From the NCBI RefSeq assembly GCF_030053835.1, contig NZ_CP125655.1, forward strand, positions 1,302,001 to 1,366,000: a stretch of DNA of 64,000 nucleotides. Direction: 5' to 3'. Made by a program: the position numbers and the translations under genes. Shown one piece after another: positions 46,260 through 55,107 of the stretch (within the stretch, counting starts at the first letter, position 1; each line of letters begins with the position of its first letter). Under the pieces are notes generated by a model that was not told the DNA's origin, did not search any database, and saw nothing but the letters and a program-made list of their open reading frames with translations. Source of the stretch: Cellulomonas sp. ES6 (GTDB lineage Bacteria; Actinomycetota; Actinomycetes; Actinomycetales; Cellulomonadaceae).

Positions 46260-47084
46260 ATGACCGCAGGCGAGCCCGACCCGGCCGACATCCCGGTGGT
46301 GATCCTCTGCGGCGGCATGGGGACGCGGCTGCGCGAGGCCAGCGAGAAGCTCCCGAAGCCGCTGGTCGACATCGGCGGCCGCCCGATCCTCTGGCACATC
46401 ATGAAGACCTACGGCGAGCACGGGTTCCGCCGCTTCGTGCTGGCGCTCGGCTACAAGAGCGACCTGATCAAGCAGTACTTCCTCGACTACCGGCACCTCA
46501 CGTCGGACTTCACGCTGCACCTCGGCGCGGACGGCGCCGGCTCCGAGCCCGTCTTCCACGGCACCGCCGCGAAGGAGGACTGGGAGATCACGTTCGTCGA
46601 GACCGGCCTGACGACGGCGACCGCCGCCCGCATCCGCCGTGTCGCCGACCACCTCGACGCCCCGCGGTTCGCCCTCACGTACGGCGACGGCATCGGGGAC
46701 GTCGACATCACCGCCGCCCTACGCCACCACGAGGAGCACCGCCTGCTCGGCACGCTCACGGGCGTCCACCCGTCCAGCCGGTACGGCGAGATGCGCGTCG
46801 ACGGCGACACCGTCGTGGAGTTCAACGAGAAGCCGACGCTCGCCGACGGCTGGGTCAACGGCGGGTTCTTCCTGTTCGAGCGGGAGTTCGTCGACAAGTA
46901 CCTCGACGACGACCCGACCGTGATGCTCGAGAGCGCACCGCTGCAGCAGCTCGCCCGCGACCGCCAGCTCTCCGTGTACGAGCACGAGGGCTTCTGGATG
47001 GGCATGGACACGTTCCGTGACTGGACGGAGCTGAACGGACTGTGGGACGCAGGTCGCGCCCCCTGGAAGATCTGGGAGGACTGA
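46260..47084 (+). CDS. rfbF: Sugar-phosphate cytidylyltransferase (RfbF-like)
   Basis: A 274-residue nucleotidyltransferase making a CDP-sugar, probably CDP-glucose from glucose-1-phosphate and CTP. LCGGMGTRLREASEKLPKPLV is the nucleotide-binding start; GGRPILWHIMKTYGEHG, LTYGDGIGDVDI, NGGFFLFEREFVDKYL and EGFWMGMDTFRDWTELNGLW match RfbF. First gene of a four-gene unit for a nucleotide sugar. No RfbG-type 4,6-dehydratase is recognisable by its usual start, so the final sugar is uncertain. Confidence 0.88.
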   Translation: MTAGEPDPADIPVVILCGGMGTRLREASEKLPKPLVDIGGRPILWHIMKTYGEHGFRRFVLALGYKSDLIKQYFLDYRHLTSDFTLHLGADGAGSEPVFHGTAAKEDWEITFVETGLTTATAARIRRVADHLDAPRFALTYGDGIGDVDITAALRHHEEHRLLGTLTGVHPSSRYGEMRVDGDTVVEFNEKPTLADGWVNGGFFLFEREFVDKYLDDDPTVMLESAPLQQLARDRQLSVYEHEGFWMGMDTFRDWTELNGLWDAGRAPWKIWED

Positions 47085-47088
47085 GCGC

Positions 47089-48117
47089 GTGCGCATCCTG
47101 GTCACCGGCACCGAGGGGTACCTCGGGAGCCTGCTCGCCCCGACGCTGCTGGGCCGCGGGGACGAGGTCACCGGCCTCGACACCGGCTACTACAAGAACG
47201 GCTGGCTCTACAACGGGGTCCACGAGACGCCGCACACGCTCGTCAAGGACATCCGGCACGTCACGCCCGACGACCTCGCCGGGTACGACGCCGTGGTGCA
47301 CATGGCCGAGCTGTCGAACGACCCCATCGGGGACCGCATCGGCGAGGTCACGTACGACATCAACCACCACGGCTCCGTCGCGCTGGCGTCCGCCGCGAAG
47401 CGCGCCGGGGTGTCCCGGTTCGTCTACATGTCGTCGTGCTCCGTGTACGGCGTCGCCGACGGGACCGTCGACGAGACCAGCCCGGTCGACCCGCAGACCG
47501 CCTACGCCCGGTGCAAGGCCCTGGTCGAGCGGGACGTCACCGCGCTCGCGGACGACGACTTCTCCCCGACGTTCCTGCGCAACGCGACCGCGTTCGGCGC
47601 CTCGCCGCGGCAGCGGTTCGACATCGTGCTCAACAACCTCGCCGGCCTCGCGTGGACGACGCACCGCATCGCCATGACGTCGGACGGCACGCCCTGGCGG
47701 CCGCTCGTGCACGGCCTGGACATCGCCAAGGCGATCCGCGCCGTGCTCGACGCCCCGCGCGAGTCCGTCCACGCCCAGGTGCTGAACGTCGGCGCGGACG
47801 CCAACAACTACACCGTGCGGGAGATCGCCGAGACCGTCGGCGCCGAGTTCCCCGGGTGCGAGGTGTCGTTCGGCGCGCCCAGCGCGGACAACCGGTCCTA
47901 CCGGGTGTCGTTCGCGAAGATCCGCGAGGTGCTGCCCGGCTTCGACACCGACTGGGACGCCGCGGCCGGCGCCGCGCAGCTGCACCGGGTGTTCGAGCAG
48001 GTCGCCCTCGACACCGAGACGTTCACCGGGCGCGGGCACACGCGCCTCGCGCAGATCGAGCACCTGCTCAAGACCGGGCAGCTCGACCCCCAGCTCTTCT
48101 GGACGGTGAACCCGTGA
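47089..48117 (+). CDS. NAD-dependent epimerase/dehydratase (extended SDR)
   Basis: A 342-residue extended short-chain dehydrogenase. RILVTGTEGYLGSLLAPTLL is the NAD-binding glycine motif; SRFVYMSSCSVYGVADG and the catalytic YxxxK in TAYARCKALVE follow. Such SDRs epimerise, dehydrate or reduce a nucleotide sugar; here a CDP-sugar is likely from the neighbour. GTG start four bases after the cytidylyltransferase stop. Confidence 0.9.
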   Translation: MRILVTGTEGYLGSLLAPTLLGRGDEVTGLDTGYYKNGWLYNGVHETPHTLVKDIRHVTPDDLAGYDAVVHMAELSNDPIGDRIGEVTYDINHHGSVALASAAKRAGVSRFVYMSSCSVYGVADGTVDETSPVDPQTAYARCKALVERDVTALADDDFSPTFLRNATAFGASPRQRFDIVLNNLAGLAWTTHRIAMTSDGTPWRPLVHGLDIAKAIRAVLDAPRESVHAQVLNVGADANNYTVREIAETVGAEFPGCEVSFGAPSADNRSYRVSFAKIREVLPGFDTDWDAAAGAAQLHRVFEQVALDTETFTGRGHTRLAQIEHLLKTGQLDPQLFWTVNP

Positions 48118-48701
48118 AGTACACCCCCACCGCCGTCGACGGCGTGACGATCGTCGACCTGGAGCCGCGCGGCGACGACCGCGGGTTCTTCGCCCGGACG
48201 TTCGACACCACCGAGTTCGAGGCGCACGGGCTCGACACGACGGTCGCGCAGTGCAACCTGTCGTACAACCACCGTGCGGGGACGCTGCGCGGGCTGCACC
48301 GGCAGGTGCCCCCGTACGCCGAGGGCAAGCTCGTGCGCTGCACCGCCGGCGCGATCGTCGACGTGGCCGTGGACGTCCGGCCCGACTCGCCCACCTACGG
48401 GAAGCACGTGATGGTCGAGCTGTCCGCCGCGAACCGGCGCGCGCTGTTCATCCCGCCGTACGTCGCGCACGGGTACCAGACGCTCACCGACGACGCCGAG
48501 GTGGTCTACCAGGTCAGCGGCCCCTACGCGCCCGAGGGCGAGCAGGGCTTCCGGTACGACGACGCCGCGTTCGGCATCGAGTGGCCGGTGCCCGTCACCG
48601 TGATCTCGGACAAGGACGCGTCGTGGCCGCTGGTCGGGTCGGACGGAACGCCCGCGTCCGCGGGCGCGCCGGCGTCGGCGTCGGCCGAGGTGGCGCCGTG
48701 A
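48114..48701 (+). CDS. rfbC: dTDP-4-dehydrorhamnose 3,5-epimerase-like protein
   Basis: A 195-residue cupin epimerase. RGFFARTFDTTEFEAHG, the hallmark GTLRGLHRQVPPYAEGKLVRC with catalytic His, and the FIPPYVAHGYQTL loop fit RmlC/RfbC-type 3,5-epimerases. No dTDP-rhamnose genes are in the window, so it may act on a CDP-sugar here. GTG start overlapping the SDR stop; the stop overlaps the next gene. Confidence 0.88.
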   Translation: MKYTPTAVDGVTIVDLEPRGDDRGFFARTFDTTEFEAHGLDTTVAQCNLSYNHRAGTLRGLHRQVPPYAEGKLVRCTAGAIVDVAVDVRPDSPTYGKHVMVELSAANRRALFIPPYVAHGYQTLTDDAEVVYQVSGPYAPEGEQGFRYDDAAFGIEWPVPVTVISDKDASWPLVGSDGTPASAGAPASASAEVAP

Positions 48702-49981
48702 TCGTCGTCGACTCGCTGCTGCGCGCCCGGCAGGCCGACGGCGCCCCGATCCGGGTGGCGCTCGTCGGCTCGGGGTTCATGGGCCGCGGGCTCGTCAACC
48801 AGATCGTCAACTCCGTGCCCGGCATGGACGTCGTCGCGATCGCCGCCCGCCACCCCGAGCAGGGCGTGCGTGCCTACACCGAGGCCGGCCTGACCGGCGT
48901 GGTCGAGGTCGACTCCCCCGCCGCGCTGGCCCGGGCCGCCGCGTCCGGCACGCCCGCCGTCACCGCCGACCACCGGGTCGCGATCGCGTCCGACGCGGTC
49001 GACGTGGTCGTGGACGTCACCGGCGCCGTCGAGTTCGGGGCCCACGTGGCGCTCGCCTGCTTCGAGCACGGCAAGCACCTGGTGCTCATGAACGCGGAGG
49101 TCGACGCGACCGTCGGCGCCGAGCTCGCGCGCCTCGCCGACAAGGCCGGCGTCGTCTACACCGGCTGCGACGGCGACCAGCCGGGCGTGCAGATGAACCT
49201 GCACCGGTTCGTCACCGGGCTCGGGCTGACGCCGCTGGTGGCCGGCAACATCAAGGGCCTGCAGGACGAGTACCGCACCCCCACCACGCAGAAGGCGTTC
49301 GCGGAGCGCTGGGGGCAGGACCCGCACATGGTCACGTCGTTCGCCGACGGCACCAAGGTGTCCGTCGAGCAGGCTCTCGTCGCCAACGCCACCGGCATGT
49401 CCGTGCACCGGCGCGGGATGCTCGGCCGGGACCACGACGGGCACGTCGACGAGCTCACCACCCGGTACGACGTGGACGAGCTGCGGGCGCTCGGCGGGGC
49501 GGTGGACTACGTGGTCGGGGCGCGCCCCGGGCCCGGCGTCTACATCCTGGCCACCCACGACGACCCGAAGCAGCGGCACTACCTGGAGCTGTACAAGCTC
49601 GGCACCGGGCCGCTCTACTCGTTCTACCAGCCGTACCACCTGTGCCACTTCGAGGTGCCGACCACCATCGCGCGGGCGTTCCTGCTCGGCGACGCGACCA
49701 TCCGGCCGCTCGGGGCGCCGACCGTCGAGGTCGTCACCACCGCCAAGACGGACCTGCCGGCGGGCACCGTGCTGGACGCGCTGGGGGGCTACCACTACTA
49801 CGGCCAGGCGGAGAAGGCGTCCGTCACGCGCACCGAGCAGCTGCTGCCGGTGGGCGTCGCGGAGGGGTGCCGCCTGGTCCGGGACGTGCCGAAGGACGCC
49901 ACCCTGACGTACGCCGACGTGGAGCTGCCCGAGGGCCGCCTGGTCGACCGCCTCCGCGAGGCCCAGTCCGCCCTGACCTGA
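48698..49981 (+). CDS. SAF-domain NAD(P)-dependent oxidoreductase
   Basis: A 427-residue protein: a homoserine-dehydrogenase-like Rossmann domain (IRVALVGSGFMGRGLVNQIVN, VDVVVDVTGAVEFGAHVALAC) and a C-terminal SAF-type domain (TVEVVTTAKTDLPAGTVLDALGGYHYYGQ through EGCRLVRDVPKDATLTYADVELP). Proteins of this form recur in polysaccharide loci beside nucleotide-sugar genes; the reaction is not established to my knowledge. GTG start overlapping the epimerase stop. Last gene of the unit. Confidence 0.85.
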   Translation: MIVVDSLLRARQADGAPIRVALVGSGFMGRGLVNQIVNSVPGMDVVAIAARHPEQGVRAYTEAGLTGVVEVDSPAALARAAASGTPAVTADHRVAIASDAVDVVVDVTGAVEFGAHVALACFEHGKHLVLMNAEVDATVGAELARLADKAGVVYTGCDGDQPGVQMNLHRFVTGLGLTPLVAGNIKGLQDEYRTPTTQKAFAERWGQDPHMVTSFADGTKVSVEQALVANATGMSVHRRGMLGRDHDGHVDELTTRYDVDELRALGGAVDYVVGARPGPGVYILATHDDPKQRHYLELYKLGTGPLYSFYQPYHLCHFEVPTTIARAFLLGDATIRPLGAPTVEVVTTAKTDLPAGTVLDALGGYHYYGQAEKASVTRTEQLLPVGVAEGCRLVRDVPKDATLTYADVELPEGRLVDRLREAQSALT

Positions 49982-49997
49982 CCCCGCGCCAGACTCG

Positions 49998-50091
49998 CGT
50001 TCGGAGGCTCCGAACGTGCTCGGAGGGGTGCGCGCGCCATCGTGGTGGTCCGCGGACACCTCCGAGCACACGCGGACCTCTCCGAAAGCGC
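49998..50091. repeat. Dispersed palindromic repeat element, copy 2
   Basis: Opens with CGTTCGGAGGCTCCGAACG (palindrome apart from its centre) and contains a 47-bp stretch (50020-50066) identical to the one in copy 3, itself running from TCGGAGG to CCTCCGAG. Confidence 0.85.
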
Positions 50092-50100
50092 GCGGGACCT

Positions 50101-50157
50101 GCGAGAGCGCGCGGCACCCGCGAGAACGCGCGGCACCCGCGAGAGCGCGCGGCACCC
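50101..50157. repeat. Three tandem 19-bp repeats (GCGAGAGCGCGCGGCACCC)
   Basis: Units at 50101, 50120 and 50139; the middle one has a single change (GAGAAC). A degenerate unit precedes at about 50083. It links repeat copies 2 and 3. Confidence 0.9.
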
Positions 50158-50200
50158 GGGAACCACCCCAACTCCCCCAGTGCGGCCCGCCACCCCGGCA

Positions 50201-50309
50201 CGTTCGGAGGCTCCGAACGCAATCGGAGGGGTGCGCGCGCCATCGTGGTGGTCCGCGGACACCTCCGAGAGCACGCCGACGCCTCCGAGCACGTTCGGAG
50301 CCTCCGAGG
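50201..50309. repeat. Dispersed palindromic repeat element, copy 3
   Basis: Same opening 19-mer as copy 2, identical 47-bp core at 50223-50269, and a final CGTTCGGAGCCTCCGA at about 50292-50307. Copies 2 and 3 are direct repeats about 203 bp apart. Confidence 0.85.
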
Positions 50310-50451
50310 GGAACGAGGGGCGGGGGGGCGGGGGCGGGGGCGGGAGGCGGTGAGCCGGGGGGCGGTGAGCGGGGCCGCGAGCGGGGTGCGGGTGCTCGGG
50401 TGGGCGGCGGGTGCGGGTGGGGTGTCACCCGGATGCCAGGCAGTTCACCCG

Positions 50452-50476
50452 GGGTGACGGGACAAATCGGACAAAT
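50452..50476. promoter_or_regulatory. Glycan-locus motif, site 6
   Basis: GGGTGA, then two direct copies of GGACAAAT nine bases apart forming AAATCGGACAAAT, the best match to the shared core. A candidate -10 TAGACT lies at 50484-50489; the next gene starts 82 bp downstream. Confidence 0.65.
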
Positions 50477-50557
50477 GCGCTCATAGACTCGCCAGCACGG
50501 GGGCCCGGGACACCCGCCCCGACCAGTCACCGTCCGACGCCGAGAGAGGGGACCGCT

Positions 50558-51847
50558 GTGCCCGCGACACCCGCGACGCCCGTGTCACCCACCGCGCTGC
50601 GCGCCCGTGCCGTGACGTTCTACCTCCCCCAGTTCCACCCGGTGCCCGAGAACGACGCCTGGTGGGGACCCGGGTTCACGGAGTGGACGAACACGGCGAA
50701 GGCCCGGCCGCTGTTCCGCGGGCACGTCCAGCCGCACCTGCCGGCGGACCTCGGGTTCTACGACCTGCGGATGCCCGAGGCCCGCGAGGCGCAGAGCGAC
50801 CTGGCCCGGCGGTACGGCGTCGAGGCGTTCGTGTACTGGCACTACTGGTTCGGCGGCGGCCGGCGGATCCTCGAGCGCCCGTTCGCCGAGGTGCTCGCGT
50901 CCGGCGCGCCGTCGGTGAAGTTCTGCCTGGCGTGGGCCAACCAGACGTGGAGCGGCATCTGGCACGGCGCCAGCGACCGCATCCTGATGGAGCAGACCTA
51001 CCCCGGGCCGGAGGACGAGCAGCGGCACTTCGACACGCTGCTGCCGGCGTTCCGCGACGAGCGGTACCTGCGGGTGGACGACCGGCCCGTGTTCTACGTG
51101 TTCCGCCCGGAGGAGCTGCCGGACGCCGCGGCGTTCGTCGACCGCTGGCAGGCGATGGCCCGCGCGGCCGGCCTGCCCGGGCTGTACCTGGTGGCGGAGG
51201 TGTCGGACCTGCTGGGCCGCGGCCCGCGCTACACCGACGTGGACGGCGCCGGGTTCGACGCCGGCGTGTACATGCGGATCCCGGCGCGGCAGACGCGGGC
51301 CGACGTGCTGCGGATGCGGGTGGGTCGCAAGCTCGGCCGCCCCGAGGTGTACCCGCACGCCCCCGACTTCCAGCCGGCGCCCGCCGGGCTGTCCGACCGG
51401 CTGCAGCCGTGCGTGTACCCGAACTGGGACAACACGCCGCGCTCCGGTGCGCGCGGGCTGGCGGTCACCGGGTCGACGCCGGAGCTGTTCGCGCACCACG
51501 TCCGGCAGGCCGCCGACTCGCTGCAGGACCGCCGCCCCGCCGAGCGGCTGCTGTGGGTCAAGTCGTGGAACGAGTGGGCGGAGGGCAACTACCTGGAGCC
51601 CGACCTGGAGCACGGCCACGGCTGGCTCGAGGCGCTCCGGAACGGGCTGACCGACCCGGCGGCGGCCGGACGGACCTCGCCCGGGCAGACGGTGCCGACC
51701 GCAGCCCGGGACGGCGGAGCCTCGGAGCCCGCCCGGAGCCCCGAGCCCGCGCGCAGCCCCGAGCCGACCCGCACCCCCGCGCCGGCCGCCGCCTCCCGGC
51801 CGGTCCCGGCCCGTGCCGCCGTCGCGGAGGGGGGCGCGCATGGCTGA
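50558..51847 (+). CDS. WbsX-like (GH99-related) glycan biosynthesis protein
   Basis: A 429-residue protein of the WbsX type: AVTFYLPQFHPVPENDAWWG, FTEWTNTAKARPLF, and YGVEAFVYWHYWFGGGRRILERP are hallmarks; KFCLAWANQTWSG and LLWVKSWNEWAEGNYLEPD fit the catalytic half of the GH99-like barrel. These occur in O-antigen and capsule loci; the reaction is uncertain. The last 60 residues are Pro/Ala-rich. GTG start with GAGAGAGGGG upstream; overlaps the next gene by eight bases. Confidence 0.88.
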   Translation: MPATPATPVSPTALRARAVTFYLPQFHPVPENDAWWGPGFTEWTNTAKARPLFRGHVQPHLPADLGFYDLRMPEAREAQSDLARRYGVEAFVYWHYWFGGGRRILERPFAEVLASGAPSVKFCLAWANQTWSGIWHGASDRILMEQTYPGPEDEQRHFDTLLPAFRDERYLRVDDRPVFYVFRPEELPDAAAFVDRWQAMARAAGLPGLYLVAEVSDLLGRGPRYTDVDGAGFDAGVYMRIPARQTRADVLRMRVGRKLGRPEVYPHAPDFQPAPAGLSDRLQPCVYPNWDNTPRSGARGLAVTGSTPELFAHHVRQAADSLQDRRPAERLLWVKSWNEWAEGNYLEPDLEHGHGWLEALRNGLTDPAAAGRTSPGQTVPTAARDGGASEPARSPEPARSPEPTRTPAPAAASRPVPARAAVAEGGAHG

Positions 51848-53048
51848 GCCCACCCGCGCGGACGCCACGACGGCCGCCGTCACGACGGCGGCCACCACGG
51901 ACCCCACCACCGGCACCACCGCCGACCGCCCCCTGCGCATCGCGATGGTGTCCTACTACCTCCCCTCCGGCAGCAAGATCGGCGTCGGCTTCCAGGCGCA
52001 CGAGCTGGCCGCGGAGCTGGCCCGCCGCGGGCACCACGTCGCGATGTTCAGCGACTGCCCGCCGGTGCCCGGTGCCCCGTACGAGCACCGGCACGTCGCG
52101 ATGTCCGGGTCCCTGCGCACGTTCCGGTTCGCGACCGCGCTGCGCCGGCAGGACCTGTCGGGCTTCGACGTCCTGCACGCGCACGGCGACGACTACTGGC
52201 TGTGGCGCCGCCGCGCGCCGCTGCACGTGCGGACGGTCCACGGCTCGTGCTTCGAGGAGGCCCGGCACATCCGCGGCGCCAAGGAGAAGCTCCGGATGCT
52301 GCTGCTCGGCGTCAGCGAGGTGGTCGCGTCGTACGTCGCCGACCGGGTGGTGGTCGTGTCGCCGCAGACCCGCCGCTGGGTGCCGCGCTCCCACGCGGTG
52401 GTCCCGAACGGCGTCGACACGACGCGCTTCACCCCCGCGGACGACGGCGCGCGCGCCGACCACCCGGTGGTGCTGTTCGTCGGGACCTGGCACGGCCGCA
52501 AGCGCGGGCGGGACCTGGCGGCGGCGTTCCAGCGGGACGTGCTGCCCCGGCTGCCGGACGCCGAGCTGTGGATGGTCACCCGCGACGCGCCGCAGGACCC
52601 GGGGCCGGGTGTGCGGGTGCTGGGGCGGCTGTCCGACGCCGAGCTCGCGGACGCCTACCGGCGCGCGTGGGTGTTCTGCCTGCCGTCCTCGTACGAGGGC
52701 TTCGGCATCCCGTACGCGGAGGCGATGGCCAGCGGGCTGCCCGTGGTCGCCACGCCGAACGTCGGCGCCCGCTACGTCAGCGACGAGGGCCGCGCCGCGG
52801 TGCTGACCGAGCTCGACGGCCTGGGCGCGGCGCTCGCCGACCTGCTCGAGAGCCCGGACCGCCGCGCCGACCTCACCGCGCGCGGCCTGGACCGCGTCCG
52901 CAGCTTCTCGCTCACCGCCGTCGCCGACGCCTACGAGCGCCTGTACCGCGGCGGGGCTCCGGCCGGCCGGACCACCGCCGCCCGGACCACCGCCGGCACG
53001 GCGCCCGCCCCCCAGACCACCACCGCCCAGCACGGAGAGTCCCGATGA
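51840..53048 (+). CDS. Glycosyltransferase family 4
   Basis: A 402-residue GT-B glycosyltransferase. LRIAMVSYYLPSGSKIGVGFQAHELA begins the acceptor domain; VVPNGVDTTRFTP, VVLFVGTWHGRKRG and PSSYEGFGIPYAEAMASG (E-x7-E present) make the donor domain. The first 35 residues and last 30 are Thr/Ala-rich. The ATG overlaps the WbsX stop; the gene overlaps wzt by four bases. Confidence 0.9.
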   Translation: MAEPTRADATTAAVTTAATTDPTTGTTADRPLRIAMVSYYLPSGSKIGVGFQAHELAAELARRGHHVAMFSDCPPVPGAPYEHRHVAMSGSLRTFRFATALRRQDLSGFDVLHAHGDDYWLWRRRAPLHVRTVHGSCFEEARHIRGAKEKLRMLLLGVSEVVASYVADRVVVVSPQTRRWVPRSHAVVPNGVDTTRFTPADDGARADHPVVLFVGTWHGRKRGRDLAAAFQRDVLPRLPDAELWMVTRDAPQDPGPGVRVLGRLSDAELADAYRRAWVFCLPSSYEGFGIPYAEAMASGLPVVATPNVGARYVSDEGRAAVLTELDGLGAALADLLESPDRRADLTARGLDRVRSFSLTAVADAYERLYRGGAPAGRTTAARTTAGTAPAPQTTTAQHGESR

Positions 53049-54253
53049 CCGACGCCGCCATCCGCGCCACCGGGGTGGGCAAGCACTACCGGATCGCCAC
53101 CAGCGGGGACGCCCCGACGACCGCCGCCGAGGCGGTGGTGCGCCGGCTGCGCCACCCGATGGAGCGCCAGCAGTTCGAGGAGTTCCGCGCGCTGGACGAC
53201 GTGTCGTTCGAGGTCCCGTGGGGCGAGGCCATCGGCATCCTCGGTCGCAACGGCGCGGGCAAGTCGACGCTGCTCAAGCTGCTGACCCGCGTGGCGGCCC
53301 CGACCCGCGGCCGCATCGAGCTGGGCGGCCGCGTCGGGTCGCTGCTGGAGGTCGGCACCGGGTTCCACCCCGAGCTGACGGGCCGCGAGAACGTGTTCCT
53401 CAACGGGACGCTGCTCGGCATGCGGAAGTCGGAGATCAAGGCCCGGTTCGACGAGATCGTGGCGTTCTCCGGCGTCGAGAAGTTCCTCGACACCCCCGTG
53501 AAGCGGTACTCGTCCGGCATGTACGTGCGGCTGGCGTTCGCCGTCGCGGCCCACCTGGACACGGAGATCCTGGCGATCGACGAGGTGCTGGCGGTCGGCG
53601 ACGCGGAGTTCCAGGCGAAGTGCATCGAGCGGATGCGGACGGTCGCCGCCGAGGGCCGCACGGTGCTGTACGTGTCGCACCAGATCCAGACGGTCAAGGC
53701 GCTGTGCACGTCGGCGCTGTTCCTCGAGCACGGCAACCTCGTGATGCACGGGGACGTCGACGACGCGATCGAGCTGTACCAGACCAGCCGGGACCGCGCG
53801 GCGCTGAGCCAGACGGACATCGAGCGCCGCCCGGGCTCCGGCGAGCTGCGCATCACGTCGGCCACGATCTCCAGCCCGCTGTACCGGACCACCGAGCCGA
53901 AGACCATCGAGTTCCTGGTCTCCGCCAACGCGGACTACATCGGCAAGTACTTCGTGTCCTGCCACATCAACGACCGGCACGGCACCACGATCCTGCAGTG
54001 CGACTCCCGGGTCAGCGGCCTGTGGCTGGACCCGGCGCAGGAGCAGAAGATCGCGCTGACGATCAAGGAGCCCTGGCTCAAGCCCGGCGAGTACTCCGTC
54101 GACCTGTTCGTGTGCTCCTCGGGTGTGCTCGACGCGTTCGAGGGCGCCGGCCGGTTCGAGATCCACCCCGTGCTGCCCTACCCGCAGGCCGTGTCCGACG
54201 AGGGGCTCGACGCCGGCCTCGTCCTCGCCGACTTCGACTACGAGAGGCGGTGA
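53045..54253 (+). CDS. wzt: Polysaccharide ABC exporter ATP-binding protein (Wzt-like)
   Basis: A 402-residue ATPase of the Wzt/TagH type. Walker A LGRNGAGKSTLL, GSLLEVGTGFHPELTGRENVFLNG, signature RYSSGMYVRLAFAVA and Walker B EILAIDEVLAVGD are diagnostic of polysaccharide exporters. The C-terminal 140 residues form a beta-rich domain as in Wzt proteins that recognise the modified end of the polymer, so this exporter may be substrate-selective. ATG overlaps the GT4 stop. Confidence 0.93.
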   Translation: MTDAAIRATGVGKHYRIATSGDAPTTAAEAVVRRLRHPMERQQFEEFRALDDVSFEVPWGEAIGILGRNGAGKSTLLKLLTRVAAPTRGRIELGGRVGSLLEVGTGFHPELTGRENVFLNGTLLGMRKSEIKARFDEIVAFSGVEKFLDTPVKRYSSGMYVRLAFAVAAHLDTEILAIDEVLAVGDAEFQAKCIERMRTVAAEGRTVLYVSHQIQTVKALCTSALFLEHGNLVMHGDVDDAIELYQTSRDRAALSQTDIERRPGSGELRITSATISSPLYRTTEPKTIEFLVSANADYIGKYFVSCHINDRHGTTILQCDSRVSGLWLDPAQEQKIALTIKEPWLKPGEYSVDLFVCSSGVLDAFEGAGRFEIHPVLPYPQAVSDEGLDAGLVLADFDYERR

Positions 54254-54258
54254 CCGCG

Positions 54259-55083
54259 ATGGCCACGCGCGCGATCGTCATCACCCCGCCCGGCCGGCTG
54301 CCGCTGCCGTCCGTCCGCGAGCTGTGGGAGGCCCGCGAGGTCTTCACCCGGTTCGGCACCCGGGACCTCAAGCTGCGTTACCGGCAGACGGCGCTCGGCG
54401 TCATCTGGGTGGTGCTGCAGCCGCTGCTGAGCGCCGGCATCTTCTCGGTCGTCTTCGGGCAGATCGCGAACCTGTCGAGCGACGGCGTGCCGTACTTCGT
54501 GTTCTCGTTCGCCGGGATGCTCGCGTGGACGCTGTTCAACGGCATCGTGTCCCGGGCGGCGCCGTCGCTGGTGAACAACCAGGCGCTGGTGTCGAAGGTG
54601 TTCTTCCCCCGGATGCTGGTGCCCCTGTCGTCGGTGCTGTCCGTGCTGGTGGACTTCCTCGTGGCGTCCGCCCTCATGGTGGTGCTGCTGCTGGTGTACG
54701 GCGTGCAGCCCGGGTGGGCGATCGTGACGCTGCCGCTGTGGGTGCTGGCGGTCATCCTGCTGGGCTCCGGTCTCGGCATGGCGTGCTCGGCGCTCATGGT
54801 GAAGTTCCGCGACGTGGCGTACGTGGTGCCGTTCGCGCTGCAGACGCTGCTGTACGCGAGCCCGCTGGCGTACTCGCTGTCCGAGGTGGGCGAGAGCATC
54901 CGCTGGCTGTTCGACATCAACCCGCTGACGTGGGTGCTCGAGGGCTTCCGCTGGGCGCTGCTCGACCTCGCCCAGCCGGCCCCGTGGCAGATGGTCGCCA
55001 CGGCCGTCGTCAGCGTCGTCGTGTTCGCCGGCGGCGCCCTCGTCTTCTCGAAGATGGAACGTGGCTTCGCGGACGTGATCTGA
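54259..55083 (+). CDS. wzm: Polysaccharide ABC exporter permease (Wzm-like)
   Basis: A 274-residue ABC-2 permease with six hydrophobic segments. RDLKLRYRQTALGVIWVVLQPLL is the conserved N-terminal amphipathic helix and first segment, and FFPRMLVPLSSVLSVLVDFL the usual second block. With Wzt it exports a lipid-linked polysaccharide. ATG at 54259, with GGTGA as ribosome-binding site; a GTG at 54250 overlapping the wzt stop is nearly as good. Confidence 0.92.
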   Translation: MATRAIVITPPGRLPLPSVRELWEAREVFTRFGTRDLKLRYRQTALGVIWVVLQPLLSAGIFSVVFGQIANLSSDGVPYFVFSFAGMLAWTLFNGIVSRAAPSLVNNQALVSKVFFPRMLVPLSSVLSVLVDFLVASALMVVLLLVYGVQPGWAIVTLPLWVLAVILLGSGLGMACSALMVKFRDVAYVVPFALQTLLYASPLAYSLSEVGESIRWLFDINPLTWVLEGFRWALLDLAQPAPWQMVATAVVSVVVFAGGALVFSKMERGFADVI

Positions 55084-55107
55084 CGTGCCGGCTCCGAGGG
55101 GGACGAC

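Larger units (their letters stand above)
49982..50557. other. 576-bp gene-free region with repeats
   Basis: No gene with support. It holds two copies of a palindromic repeat element (49998-50091 and 50201-50309), three 19-bp tandem repeats (50101-50157), a G-rich stretch (about 50305-50420) and one shared motif (50452-50476) before the next unit. Minus-strand open frames here encode the same peptide in each repeat copy, a consequence of the repeat rather than a gene. Confidence 0.7.

Noticed and set aside
50101..50157. CRISPR array
   Set aside because: Units are 19 bp with no unique spacers between them and no cas genes are nearby; it is a simple tandem repeat.
50041..50309. Small repeated peptides encoded on the minus strand in the repeat copies
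   Set aside because: The peptide recurs only because the DNA repeat recurs; no start, ribosome-binding site or domain supports a gene.
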